Assembly: GCF_001890385.1 (NCBI RefSeq)
Contig: NZ_CP018221.1
Coordinates: 372,001 to 436,000, forward strand
Length of the DNA: 64,000 nt
Source: Tardibacter chloracetimidivorans
Lineage (GTDB): Bacteria > Pseudomonadota > Alphaproteobacteria > Sphingomonadales > Sphingomonadaceae
Reading direction: 5' to 3'
In this document: one piece after another, positions 11,092 through 22,226 of the stretch
Layout of the letters: each line of letters begins with the position of its first letter
Numbering within the stretch: the stretch's first letter is position 1
Made by a program: the position numbers and the translations under genes
The notes under the pieces: generated by a model
Told to the model about the DNA's origin: nothing
The model's database searches: none
Seen by the model: only the letters and a program-made list of their open reading frames with translations

Positions 11092-12336
11092 TCAAGCGCC
11101 CTGATTCAGCCAGGCTTGCCAAAACTTGGCGATGGTGGCCCGGGGTTCGCCGGACACCTTGGCGAAGGCGGCAGCGGCCGCGTCTTTCTGGCCCGATCGC
11201 GCAAGTGCGATGCCAAGCCGCGTATTCACGACATTGGCCTCCACGCCACCCTTCTGAAGCGCGACCTGATAGAGTTCAGCCGCCTTGGCGTAATCGGCAT
11301 AGCCGAGATAGGCGTCGGCCGTGCCCAGCGCGAGCTTGCCGTTCGCGGCGGATTTGGCCTGTGTCGCCAGCTTGGGGAGCGACGCCTTGTCGGCCGAGAC
11401 CTTGCCTGCCGACAGTCTCGAAAGTTCGGCGAAGGTCTGCTTGCCGGGGTTCAGCATCTTCTTAGCGATGCCTTCGTCGATCACTGCCTTCGCCTCGCCA
11501 GGCAGACCCTTCATATAGGCCGAATTGGCGTATTCATAATAATCCGCCTCGCCCTTCATCGCGCCGGCGGCGCGCATCAGGCGCATCAGGTCGAGCGTCG
11601 CCTGGTCGTCCAGCTTCCCGGTATCACGGAAGATGATAAGCGAATCGCGCCAGTTGTCGGCGCTCGGATAGGCCGAGACCAGATCGAGCGATGCCGGCAC
11701 CGCAAGGTCCATCCGCTTTGCGTCATAGGCGATCGCAAGCATCCGCTTGTACCAGGTCTCCGGCACTGCTTCGTTCGTGGCCTTCTTGGTCTGAATGGCT
11801 TTTTGCAGCGTCGTCACGGCCTCGGCCGGCTGCTTGTTCGCGTGATAGAGTTCGGCAAGCGAAACGACGATCTCGGCATCATCCGGATAGGCGGCGGCCA
11901 GTGCCTTGAACTGGGTGAGAGCGCCCGCATAATCCTTGCGCTGAAGGCTGAATGCCGCGAGGTTCCGCATCAGCGGCTTTTTCATATCCTCGGGCGCGCT
12001 GCCGCTTTCAAGCATGGCCCGCGTCGCCTTTTCCAAAAGCGCGTCGTCCTTCTTGGCCGCCGCGATATTGTAGGTGAACTGGCCGATAACGAATTTCTCG
12101 TCGGGGGTCTCCGCCTTGGCCGCCGCCTCATTGATCTTCGCAAGAGCGGCGTCGAGGTTGCCCGCCTCCTGAAGCTTTTGCGCTTCGGCGAGCGGAGACT
12201 GCACCGCCCTGCCCAGCTTCAGAGACTTTTGCTTCTGCGCTTTCTGCGCGGCGGCAGGCGTCGCGACGACGGCGGCCCCGCCGGCCGCGCCCATTGCGAG
12301 CGCCAGACCAAGGGCCAGAGACGAAATCTTCCTCAT
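11092..12336 (-). CDS. Exported TPR-repeat protein
   Basis: A 414-aa protein with a signal peptide (MRKISSLALGLALAMGAAGG to ATPAAAQ) followed by TPR-like helical repeats across its length. Examples are GNLDAALAKINEAAAKA, KDYAGALTQFKALAAAYPDD, KQPAEAVTTLQKAI and YAKAAELYQVALQKGG. It is probably a periplasmic scaffold, and I recognise the type as common in sphingomonads without a defined function. ATG 12336 is preceded by GGGAGTAGGATTGA. A terminator-like hairpin follows the stop, so it is likely a single-gene transcript with limited read-through into the peptidase. Confidence 0.75.
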   Translation of the reverse strand: MRKISSLALGLALAMGAAGGAAVVATPAAAQKAQKQKSLKLGRAVQSPLAEAQKLQEAGNLDAALAKINEAAAKAETPDEKFVIGQFTYNIAAAKKDDALLEKATRAMLESGSAPEDMKKPLMRNLAAFSLQRKDYAGALTQFKALAAAYPDDAEIVVSLAELYHANKQPAEAVTTLQKAIQTKKATNEAVPETWYKRMLAIAYDAKRMDLAVPASLDLVSAYPSADNWRDSLIIFRDTGKLDDQATLDLMRLMRAAGAMKGEADYYEYANSAYMKGLPGEAKAVIDEGIAKKMLNPGKQTFAELSRLSAGKVSADKASLPKLATQAKSAANGKLALGTADAYLGYADYAKAAELYQVALQKGGVEANVVNTRLGIALARSGQKDAAAAAFAKVSGEPRATIAKFWQAWLNQGA

Positions 12337-12511
12337 TCAATCCTACTCCCGATTTCCCGCGCCGAACCTGTCCATTCGGGACGGATGAAAAACCATTCTG
12401 CTACCGGCGCCATGGCCTCACGACAAGCACAACCGACATCACCGGCATTGGCTGCCATGCCGCGGCTTAACCGTCGTTGAACCCGGCGGGTTTAGTCGCT
12501 AGAGCCTCAAC

Positions 12512-13297
12512 ATGCTCGCCGTCATCTCTCCCGCAAAAACGCTGGATCTCAACACTCCCGTGCCGCCTGTGGCGGTGACGCAACCAACCTTTCTCCAGCA
12601 GGCGGAACCACTGGCCCACGCGGCGGCCAGGCTGTCCAAGGCCCGGCTCACTAAACTCATGCATATATCGGACAAGCTTGCTCAACTGACGGCGGAGCGG
12701 TTCGCCGCATTCGAGGTGCCGTTCACCGCAGATAACGCTCGTCCGGCCATCTACACCTTCGCCGGTGACGTCTACACCGGCTTTGAAGTGAAGACGCTGG
12801 ACGAAGCCGCGGTGGATTTTGCGCAGGACCATGTCCGCATTCTGTCAGGCCTTTACGGCCTGCTCCGTCCGCTGGATCTGATGCAGCCCTATCGGCTTGA
12901 AATGGGCACGTCCTGGGCGCCGGGCAGAAAGAAGGATCTCTATGCCTGGTGGGGCAAATCGCTGGCGGATGCGCTTGTCGCCGACCTTAGCGACGATCCC
13001 GAGCCGGTGATCGTCAACCTTGCCAGCCAGGAATATTGGAAGGCGGTCGACCGCAAGGCGCTGGGCAACCGGCGCGTGATCGACATCGCCTTCAAGGAAC
13101 AGCGTGGCGGCAAGCTGGTCTTCAACAGCTTCGGGGCGAAGAAAGCGCGAGGCATGATGGCCCGCTTCATCTGCGAACACCGACTGCAGAAGGCCGAGGC
13201 GCTGAAGGGCTTCGACACCGACGGCTATGCCTTTTCGGCTGATGGTTCGACCGAGAACCACTGGCTGTTCGTCAGAAACGTTGCGGCCGCTGACTGA
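12512..13297 (+). CDS. yaaA: Peroxide stress protein YaaA
   Basis: The 261-aa product belongs to the YaaA/DUF328 family. In E. coli this protein limits intracellular unincorporated iron during hydrogen peroxide stress and binds DNA. Family hallmarks include the opening MLAVISPAKTLD, IYTFAGDVYTGF, RILSGLYGLLRPLDLMQPYRLEMG and NLASQEYWKAV. Length is normal. It is transcribed divergently from the TPR gene at 12336, with a 175-nt intergenic interval that holds no motif I can identify. It precedes the alcohol dehydrogenase on the same strand by about 100 nt. Confidence 0.92.
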   Translation: MLAVISPAKTLDLNTPVPPVAVTQPTFLQQAEPLAHAAARLSKARLTKLMHISDKLAQLTAERFAAFEVPFTADNARPAIYTFAGDVYTGFEVKTLDEAAVDFAQDHVRILSGLYGLLRPLDLMQPYRLEMGTSWAPGRKKDLYAWWGKSLADALVADLSDDPEPVIVNLASQEYWKAVDRKALGNRRVIDIAFKEQRGGKLVFNSFGAKKARGMMARFICEHRLQKAEALKGFDTDGYAFSADGSTENHWLFVRNVAAAD

Positions 13298-13399
13298 AGC
13301 CGGTGAAAACTTTTGCGTCCGGCCCTTGTGGTTCGGCGTTACCAACCCAGCTTGGCTACTCACACTTCATCATTTGCATCATTTGCGGGGCAGATCGAC

Positions 13400-14458
13400 A
13401 TGACGACAGCAAATGCCTGGGCCGCCCATTCAGCTCAATCGCCGTTCGCGCACTTCTCCTTTCAGCGGCGGGCGCTTGAGCCGCAGGATGTCAGGATCGA
13501 CATTCTCTATTGCGGCATCTGCCATTCGGATGTGCATTTCGCGCGGGGGGAATGGGGCGACCCGCGTTATCCCTGCGTGCCCGGCCATGAGATCGTCGGC
13601 CGGGTCAGTGCGGTCGGTGAGAGCGTTACCCGTTTCCAGCCGGGCGATCTGGTCGGGGTCGGTTGCATGGTGGACAGCTGCGGGCATTGCCCGTCTTGCG
13701 GCGAAGGGCTTGAGCAATACTGCGAGAACGGGTTGACGGGCACCTATATGGGCGTGGAGGCTCAGACGGGCCTTCCAACCTACGGCGGCTATTCGGACCA
13801 TATCGTTGTCCGCGAGAACTTCGTCCTTCGCATCAATCACAAGCCGGAAGACCTGCCTGCCGTTGCGCCGCTTTTGTGCGCGGGCATCACCATGTGGTCT
13901 CCGCTCCGTCACTGGCACGCCGGACCCGGCAAGAAAGTGGGGATCGTGGGGATCGGCGGCCTGGGCCATATGGGGCTCAAGCTTGCCCACGCGCTTGGAG
14001 CGCATGTCGCGGCGTTCACCAGGTCCGAGGGCAAGGCGGGCGAGGCGCGCAAGCTTGGCGCGGATGAAGTCATCCTCTCAAGCGATGAAGCCCGGATGGC
14101 GGAACACCGGAGCAGCTTCGACCTGATCGTCAGCACAGTCTCGGCTCCGCAGGACCTTGACCTCTACAGCCGCTTGCTGAAACGCGACGGGACTCTCGTT
14201 CTTGTAGGGGCCGGTCCCGAAAGGCATGTCGCGCCGGCTGCGGGGACGCTTATCGGGAGGCGGCGCAGCATTGCCGGTTCTGCCATTGGCGGCATCGCCG
14301 AAACCCAGGAGATGCTCGATTTCTGCGCCGAACACGGAATTACCGCCGATATCGAACTGATCCCGGTGCAACAGGTGGACGACGCCTATACGCGCATGCT
14401 GGCCAGCGACGTCAAATATCGCTTCGTCATCGACAACGCGTCTCTGCCCACCACCTAG
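13400..14458 (+). CDS. Zinc-dependent NAD(P)-linked alcohol dehydrogenase (CAD/YahK-like)
   Basis: A 352-aa medium-chain dehydrogenase. The catalytic zinc ligands appear in YCGICHSDVHFARGEW (Cys) and PGHEIVG (His-Glu). The structural zinc loop is CGHCPSCGEGLEQYC, and the nucleotide-binding motif is GIGGLGHMGLKLA. The family reduces aldehydes or oxidises primary alcohols, and cinnamyl-alcohol-dehydrogenase-like members prefer NADPH; the substrate here is not known. I place the start at ATG 13400 (MTTANAWAAH); the open frame to 13313 lacks similarity to the family. It converges with the PEP-CTERM gene over a perfect hairpin. Confidence 0.88.
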   Translation: MTTANAWAAHSAQSPFAHFSFQRRALEPQDVRIDILYCGICHSDVHFARGEWGDPRYPCVPGHEIVGRVSAVGESVTRFQPGDLVGVGCMVDSCGHCPSCGEGLEQYCENGLTGTYMGVEAQTGLPTYGGYSDHIVVRENFVLRINHKPEDLPAVAPLLCAGITMWSPLRHWHAGPGKKVGIVGIGGLGHMGLKLAHALGAHVAAFTRSEGKAGEARKLGADEVILSSDEARMAEHRSSFDLIVSTVSAPQDLDLYSRLLKRDGTLVLVGAGPERHVAPAAGTLIGRRRSIAGSAIGGIAETQEMLDFCAEHGITADIELIPVQQVDDAYTRMLASDVKYRFVIDNASLPTT

Positions 14459-14481
14459 GGTCAGGCCCTGGGGCTGGACGC

Positions 14482-14505
14482 TCCGGCGGCGCGGACGCCG
14501 CCGGA
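14482..14505. terminator. Perfect hairpin between convergent genes
   Basis: TCCGGCGGCG (14482-14491) and CGCCGCCGGA (14496-14505) form a perfect 10-bp stem with a CGGA loop. It sits midway between the alcohol dehydrogenase stop at 14458 and the PEP-CTERM stop at 14525. There is no T tract on either side, so it may act as a bidirectional, factor-assisted terminator or as an mRNA 3'-end stabiliser. Confidence 0.5.
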
Positions 14506-14524
14506 ACATCGCTTAGGCTCTGGG

Positions 14525-15121
14525 TCAGGCCAGAGCTTCGGTGCGGACCTTGCGCCGACGAAGCTGCCAGCCCACCAGGCCGAACCCGCCGATCATCATC
14601 AGCCATGTCTCCGGCTCCGGCACGCCGGGAACGCCCACATAGCCCTGGGTGTAGAGGTCAGTTCCTTCCGCACCCAGGCCCTCATTCTTCACCGTGAGGG
14701 TAGAGAAACCATCGGTGAAGATCTGCCCATAGGTGGAAACCGCCGTAAGGCCGGAGAAGTCGATATCGCTGAAAGGACCGCCGGACGTCTGGAAATCGTC
14801 GCCCGTCCAGGTGAAGACCAGGTTCACGAGTCCGGGGTCGTCCGTCACTCCGGGAGCCAGCGTGATGCCGGGATTGGAGAATTCGACGCTCGCCGCGACG
14901 TCGTCATATGGGCTGAAGACCGAGCCATCGACATAGCCCGCGAAATCAAAGATCACGAGTTGCGATCCGTTGCGCAGCCCCTCAGTGTCGTCCAGCGTGC
15001 CCGCATAGCTGAACTCATAGCCATCCGACACGGACGTCACGCTGTCCAGAAGGACCGTCGCGGCGTGCGCCGGGATTGACAGAAAAGCCGCCGCTGCGAC
15101 CGATGTGATGAGCTTCCTCAT
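14525..15121 (-). CDS. Exported protein with PEPxxWA-CTERM sorting signal
   Basis: The 198-aa product has a signal peptide (MRKLITSVAAAAFLSIPAHA), a beta-rich middle and a C-terminal tripartite sorting signal. That signal is VPEPETWLMMIGGFGLVGWQ followed by a basic LRRRK tail. PEP-CTERM signals are processed by exosortases in bacteria that make extracellular polysaccharide; the PEPxxWA variant is common in sphingomonads. No exosortase gene is visible in the window. The mature domain is not one I recognise. Confidence 0.85.
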   Translation of the reverse strand: MRKLITSVAAAAFLSIPAHAATVLLDSVTSVSDGYEFSYAGTLDDTEGLRNGSQLVIFDFAGYVDGSVFSPYDDVAASVEFSNPGITLAPGVTDDPGLVNLVFTWTGDDFQTSGGPFSDIDFSGLTAVSTYGQIFTDGFSTLTVKNEGLGAEGTDLYTQGYVGVPGVPEPETWLMMIGGFGLVGWQLRRRKVRTEALA

Positions 15122-15298
15122 TAAGCCACCTCTACTGTTCGGCTACCCCCTCCAGCCAAAGACCCCGCTCGACCCTGCGGATTTTCACGCAAGCTCCATG
15201 CCACCGACCGTTTCATGGCGGTCGGGACGCTCTCGGAATAAAAATGTTGTAAAAAATATCGACAGAAAATCAGCGATATAGCGTTAACCTTCCTTAAT

Positions 15299-15319
15299 GG
15301 CTGCCCTGCCCGGGCAGCC
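15299..15319 (-). terminator. GC-rich hairpin after gyrA
   Basis: GGCTGCC and GGCAGCC form a 7-bp stem around CTGCCCG, 8 nt beyond the gyrA stop. There is no U tract on the minus side (ATTAAGG follows), so intrinsic termination is doubtful, but the position suits a transcript end. Confidence 0.35.
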
Positions 15320-15326
15320 ACTCAGG

Positions 15327-18071
<2,745 letters not shown>

Positions 18072-18269
18072 GGCGACACTTTCGGTTTGGTGTTGTTGGG
18101 AATGCTCTAGCGGCTAATCCCGCGCCACGCCACCCCTTGCGCATACGTGCGCGCGCCCGCGCGAGGATGGTGTCCCTGCCCTATTTCCGCCTGGTTGGAA
18201 CCCGATCGTTACGCCGCTCGTACTCATTTCCGGACAGGGGATTCACGAATGGGAATCGGAGGGGAAATC

Positions 18270-18578
18270 ATGCGCCTTGGCATATTCGGAATTGGACTGG
18301 CGGCCGCGCTCGCCGTCGGCGGCTGCGCAACCGGGGCCGAGTCCGGGCCCGACCGCTATTACGCCTGCTCGGACGGGTCGCGCATCGGCGTTTCATTCCT
18401 CAGCCAGGACGCCGTCCGTGTCAGGCTGCCCTCGCGCAAGAACCTCATCCTGCCGCTGGTCAGCGAGGATGCGGGCAATCGCTATGCCGATGAACGGCAT
18501 GAGCTGGTGGACAGGGGCGACCAGCTGACCTGGAAAGCCGGACAGGCGGCGGCCGTCACCTGCCGGCCGGATCGCTGA
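18270..18578 (+). CDS. MliC-like lysozyme inhibitor lipoprotein
   Basis: A 102-aa lipoprotein. ATG 18270 follows GGAGGGG at a good distance, giving MRLGIFGIGLAAALAVGGC with lipobox AVGGC. The mature part resembles the MliC/PliC fold: YYACSDGSRIGVSFLSQDAVRVRL followed by a second Cys near the end in AAVTCRP. The two cysteines fit the conserved disulfide. MliC proteins bind c-type lysozyme at the cell surface. The similarity is by pattern only, so a generic small lipoprotein remains possible. Confidence 0.7.
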   Translation: MRLGIFGIGLAAALAVGGCATGAESGPDRYYACSDGSRIGVSFLSQDAVRVRLPSRKNLILPLVSEDAGNRYADERHELVDRGDQLTWKAGQAAAVTCRPDR

Positions 18579-18628
18579 GGCGGCCCAACCCCCTCGCCTT
18601 TCGCGCGCACCCGCGCTAACCCGCCGCC

Positions 18629-19972
18629 ATGACCGATGCAGTCCATATCGTCGGCGGCGGCCTTGCGGGGTCGGAAGCCGCCTGGCAGCTTGCCGAGGCG
18701 GGCGTCCCCGTCGTCCTCCACGAAATGCGCGGGGTGGAGCCGACGCCTGCCCACCACACGGCCGATTTCGCCGAACTCGTCTGTTCCAACAGCTTTCGTT
18801 CGGACGAGGCGGAAAAGAGCGCCATCGGCCTCCTTCATGAGGAAATGCGGCGGCTCGGTTCGCTGATCCTAGCATCGGCCGACACGCATCGCGTGCCTGC
18901 GGGCGCCGCGCTGGCGGTGGACCGGGACGGCTTTTCCGCCGCCGTCACCGCCGCCATCTCAGGCCATCCGCTGGTCGAGGTCAGGCGCGAGCTGGTGGAC
19001 GGCCTTCCGCCCGAAGACTGGGGCCGCACCATCATCGCCACCGGCCCGCTCACCGCCGCTCCGCTGGCAGAGGCGATCCGCGCCCTGACCGGAGAAGACA
19101 GCCTCGCCTTCTTCGATGCGATCGCGCCGATCGTCCATCGCGAGGCGATCGACATGGACACGGCCTGGTTCCAGTCCCGCTGGAATAAGGGTGACGGCAA
19201 GGACTACATCAACTGCCCGATGACGAAGGACGAATACAACGCCTTCATCGACGCGCTGCTCGCGGGCGATAAGACCGAGTTCAAGCAGTGGGAGCAGGAC
19301 ACCCCCTATTTCGAAGGCTGCATGCCGGTGGAGGTGATGGCCTCGCGCGGGCGGGAAACGCTGCGCTATGGCCCGATGAAGCCGGTGGGGCTGGATGATC
19401 CGCGCACCGGGCGCTGGCCTTATGCCGTTGTCCAGCTTCGGCAGGACAATGCGCTCGGCACGCTGTGGAACATCGTCGGCTTCCAGACCAAGTTGAAACA
19501 TGCCGAGCAGGTGCGTATCTTCCGCACCATTCCCGGCCTTCAGGACGCGCAGTTCGCCCGGCTTGGCGGGCTGCATCGCAACACCTTCATCAACTCGCCC
19601 CGGCTGCTGGACGACCGGCTCAGGCTGAAGGAGCTTCCGCGCATTTCCTTTGCCGGGCAGATCACCGGCTGCGAGGGCTATGTCGAAAGCGCGGCGGTGG
19701 GGCTGATAGCCGGGCGTTTCGCCGCAGCTGAAGTTCTGGGGCGCAGCATTGAGCCGCCGCCCGTCACCACCGCGCTCGGCGCGCTGCTCCACCATATCAC
19801 CGGCGGGGCCGACGACACCACATTCCAGCCGATGAACGTCAATTTCGGACTGTTCCCGCCGCTCGACGGACGCACCCGCAAGAATGAACGCAAGGTGGCG
19901 ATGGTCGCCCGTGCCCGGACCGCGCTCGGCGAATGGGTGGAGGAAGCGCAGGCGGTCGAACCGGCGGCGTAA
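18629..19972 (+). CDS. trmFO: tRNA (uracil-54-C5)-methyltransferase, folate/FAD-dependent TrmFO
   Basis: TrmFO makes ribothymidine-54 in tRNA using methylenetetrahydrofolate and FADH2. The 447-aa product has the N-terminal FAD-binding [21 protein letters not shown], then [14 protein letters not shown] and [10 protein letters not shown], which holds a conserved Cys. [15 protein letters not shown] and [19 protein letters not shown] follow. All are typical of the family, as is the length. The start ATG is 50 nt after the MliC-like gene. It converges with the EF-hand gene at 19995. Confidence 0.95.
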   Translation: MTDAVHIVGGGLAGSEAAWQLAEAGVPVVLHEMRGVEPTPAHHTADFAELVCSNSFRSDEAEKSAIGLLHEEMRRLGSLILASADTHRVPAGAALAVDRDGFSAAVTAAISGHPLVEVRRELVDGLPPEDWGRTIIATGPLTAAPLAEAIRALTGEDSLAFFDAIAPIVHREAIDMDTAWFQSRWNKGDGKDYINCPMTKDEYNAFIDALLAGDKTEFKQWEQDTPYFEGCMPVEVMASRGRETLRYGPMKPVGLDDPRTGRWPYAVVQLRQDNALGTLWNIVGFQTKLKHAEQVRIFRTIPGLQDAQFARLGGLHRNTFINSPRLLDDRLRLKELPRISFAGQITGCEGYVESAAVGLIAGRFAAAEVLGRSIEPPPVTTALGALLHHITGGADDTTFQPMNVNFGLFPPLDGRTRKNERKVAMVARARTALGEWVEEAQAVEPAA

Positions 19973-19994
19973 GCGCGCCCTCCCGGCCTTTCCG

Positions 19995-20468
19995 TCAGCT
20001 CTCCTCGTCTCCAGCGGCTGCCGCGACCGGGGCGCACTCCGGCCTTGCCGGGGCCTTGCGCTTCACCCGCGTCGTCGCGAACTCGGCGCGTGTCAGCACT
20101 TTCGATCCATCGGCGTCCGCCTTGGCGAACTTGTCCGTCGTCCTGATCGCCCATTCCTCGAAGGAAAGCCTGCCGTCGCCATTGACATCGAGCTTGGCGA
20201 ACGCCTTGCGGCGGCTCGCAAGATATTCCTCGCGGGTGATCGCCTCGTCGCGGTCTTTGTCATAGCGGTTGAAGCGGCGCTCCTCGCGCTTCTGCTCGCT
20301 CGCCTCAGGCGCGGCGGGAGGCGGAGCGGCGATCCCTTGGCTGAGTACGGCCGCCGGCCTTGGCGGAATTACGCTGTCGCTCGCGCGCGCGCTTTCGTCC
20401 CGCCAGAACAGCACCGCAAGCACTCCAAGGGCCAGCGCAAGCCCGCCCGCTACCCAACGCCAGATCAT
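19995..20468 (-). CDS. Membrane-anchored EF-hand protein
   Basis: A 157-aa protein with one N-terminal membrane segment (WRWVAGGLALALGVLAVLFW), a Pro/Ala linker and three EF-hand-like loops. The loops are DKDRDEAITREE, DVNGDGRLSFEE and DADGSKVLTRAE. The second loop keeps the full DxNxDG pattern and should bind calcium; the first and third are less canonical. It is probably a periplasm-facing calcium sensor or buffer. It lies downstream of the squalene/phytoene synthase-like gene on the same strand by about 18 nt, so they may be co-transcribed. Confidence 0.75.
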   Translation of the reverse strand: MIWRWVAGGLALALGVLAVLFWRDESARASDSVIPPRPAAVLSQGIAAPPPAAPEASEQKREERRFNRYDKDRDEAITREEYLASRRKAFAKLDVNGDGRLSFEEWAIRTTDKFAKADADGSKVLTRAEFATTRVKRKAPARPECAPVAAAAGDEES

Positions 20469-20486
20469 CTGTCCCCCTTCAAACGC

Positions 20487-21209
20487 TCATCGTCCGGTAA
20501 GCAACGCCCGCAACATGCGAAGCTGCCGTCCGGGCGACCCTATCCGCCGGTCCTTCAACTGCGACAGCGCATCGCGGCGGGCAAGCGCCCCCAGTGCAAG
20601 CAACGGACGCGCCCCGCGCACTCGCGGCGGGGCTTCTGCAAATATGTCGGCCGCCATCGCCACCGCCTCGGCCCGTTCCTTCTGGAGCGAAAGCCGGCTC
20701 GCGAGATCCACCAGCGCCCAGCCCCGCCCCATCTGCCGCAGCGATCCTTCGGTATCGTCCGCGCCAAGCAACTCGGCGGCAAGCGCGAACAGCCGCGCGC
20801 CGCGCTGCTCCGCATGCGCCTCCAGCGTCGGCGCATCCACCGTCTCCGCTTCGATCAGCGTAAGCCAGCCATCCGTCAGCGCTGCCAGCGCAGCGCATTT
20901 CGCCGCGTCTCCGCCCGTCACCTCATGGGCCAGCGCCTGCAACACCGGCTCGCCCGGGACCGGCGGCTGGTGCAGTTTTTCCAGCGCCTCCCGCCACCAG
21001 GCGATGCGGATCGCGCCGATCATCGGTTCGTTGGTTGAGGCGACGAGCCGTCCCAGCGATATGTCGAGCGCGAACAGCGCCGCCAGGCCGGGGCGCGCCT
21101 GCCTGCGCGCATAGGTTGCGGCCAGCCAGCGTTCCGGATCGCCCGCCGCCACGAGATCGGCGATCACCTGCCGATTGCGGGACTCTGATCCTTGGGCCGG
21201 CCGATCCAT
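20487..21209 (-). CDS. Squalene/phytoene synthase-like protein
   Basis: The 240-aa product has the all-alpha fold signature of the squalene/phytoene synthase family (ARRQARPGLAALFALDISLG, IRIAWWREALEKL). The aspartate-rich DxxxD motifs needed for prenyl transfer are not evident. It therefore resembles the NDUFAF6-like non-catalytic branch rather than a carotenoid enzyme. Function is not known. The ATG at 21209 follows a 133-nt gap from the TadE gene ending at 21343. Confidence 0.65.
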   Translation of the reverse strand: MDRPAQGSESRNRQVIADLVAAGDPERWLAATYARRQARPGLAALFALDISLGRLVASTNEPMIGAIRIAWWREALEKLHQPPVPGEPVLQALAHEVTGGDAAKCAALAALTDGWLTLIEAETVDAPTLEAHAEQRGARLFALAAELLGADDTEGSLRQMGRGWALVDLASRLSLQKERAEAVAMAADIFAEAPPRVRGARPLLALGALARRDALSQLKDRRIGSPGRQLRMLRALLTGR

Positions 21210-21342
21210 ATGCGCCGCAAATTCTGTTCAGGAACGATCAGGGCCGGACTATACCGGCGGGTGGATCGGCAATTACCTACAAATATACGCTGTCGGGTCA
21301 AGCGTTTGCGGCTGAAATCTGCCGCCGGATGGCCGGTCGCGC

Positions 21343-21780
21343 CTATTGGGGCACGTAGAACATCCGGCTTTCGCTGAGCGTGAGGGCACTCGTCTTCCAG
21401 AAGGGGATCACCAGCTCGACGTCATAGTCGAGATCGATCTGTATCTTCTTGGCGAGCAGCACATTGTCATCGGTGATCGTTACATCCACCGTCAGGTCAT
21501 CGGCCCTCAGCCTGTGTCCCGCGGCGGATGCGCGGGTCTTTATCATGTCCTCCACCTGGGTTTCGGTCATGACGCCATCGCTCTTGTCCTGATAGGCTAC
21601 CATCGCCGCGCGCCCGCCGGAGCCGATCACCTCGCGCAGCGCGCTATAGGCCTGCATCGTCATGCCGATCTGCATGACCGCAAGGATGAACATTATGAGT
21701 ATCGGGCTTGCGAGCGCAAACTCCACCAGCGTGGTGCCGCGCGTATCACGCCACAGTTTCAGGATCTGTGCGTTCCTCAC
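21343..21780 (-). CDS. TadE-like pilus assembly protein (last of the tad-like run)
   Basis: A 145-aa TadE-family protein. It has a short basic N-terminus, then DTRGTTLVEFALASPILIMFILAVMQIG, the processing-site-plus-transmembrane segment with the Glu at position +5 typical of type IVb pseudopilins. The rest is an extracytoplasmic beta-rich domain. In Flp/Tad systems such minor pilins are cleaved by a prepilin peptidase. Its ATG overlaps the stop of the preceding TadE gene by 4 nt, so the two are translationally coupled. Confidence 0.82.
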   Translation of the reverse strand: MRNAQILKLWRDTRGTTLVEFALASPILIMFILAVMQIGMTMQAYSALREVIGSGGRAAMVAYQDKSDGVMTETQVEDMIKTRASAAGHRLRADDLTVDVTITDDNVLLAKKIQIDLDYDVELVIPFWKTSALTLSESRMFYVPQ

Positions 21781-22226
21781 TGGTAACGCACCTTGCGGAC
21801 GACATCGAGATTGATCGTCTGGCTGACACCGAAATGAGTCCAGAGCGGCGCATATTGCCCGTTCAACGTGACGATCACATAGCGTGCCTGCTCCTGCCCC
21901 GATGCGCAGCTGCTGTTCGATGCGGTCCCGTTGCAGGTCAGCGATGTGGCGACCGTTACCTTGTCTTCGGTCAGGCCGGACGCGGACATCGCCGCCTGCT
22001 TCAGATAAGCGGTGTCGCTCTGCGGCGGCCGTGCCAGCGCCAGGCTCGCCACTTCGGCGGCCGCCTGCTGATAATCGATCTGTGCCGACAGCATGCGCGC
22101 GACGTCGAACGCGCCAAGCGACAGGAAAGTCAGCACCGGCAGCGTGAAGGCAAGCTCGATCGCCGCAACGCCGCGTCGGTCGGGCAGCGCGCCGGAGAGC
22201 GACCGGATGATGTTCCTAGCTGACAA
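21777..22226 (-). CDS. TadE-like pilus assembly protein
   Basis: A minor-pseudopilin-like protein of about 149 aa with PDRRGVAAIELAFTLPVLTFLSLGAFDVARM, the TadE membrane and processing region. Two cysteines in CNGTASNSSCASG could pair. I choose the TTG at 22226, which overlaps the end of the TadG gene by 11 nt and follows AAAGGTGG. The longer open frame to 22313 is out-of-frame TadG sequence. The start is the least certain in this run. Confidence 0.75.
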   Translation of the reverse strand: MSARNIIRSLSGALPDRRGVAAIELAFTLPVLTFLSLGAFDVARMLSAQIDYQQAAAEVASLALARPPQSDTAYLKQAAMSASGLTEDKVTVATSLTCNGTASNSSCASGQEQARYVIVTLNGQYAPLWTHFGVSQTINLDVVRKVRYQ

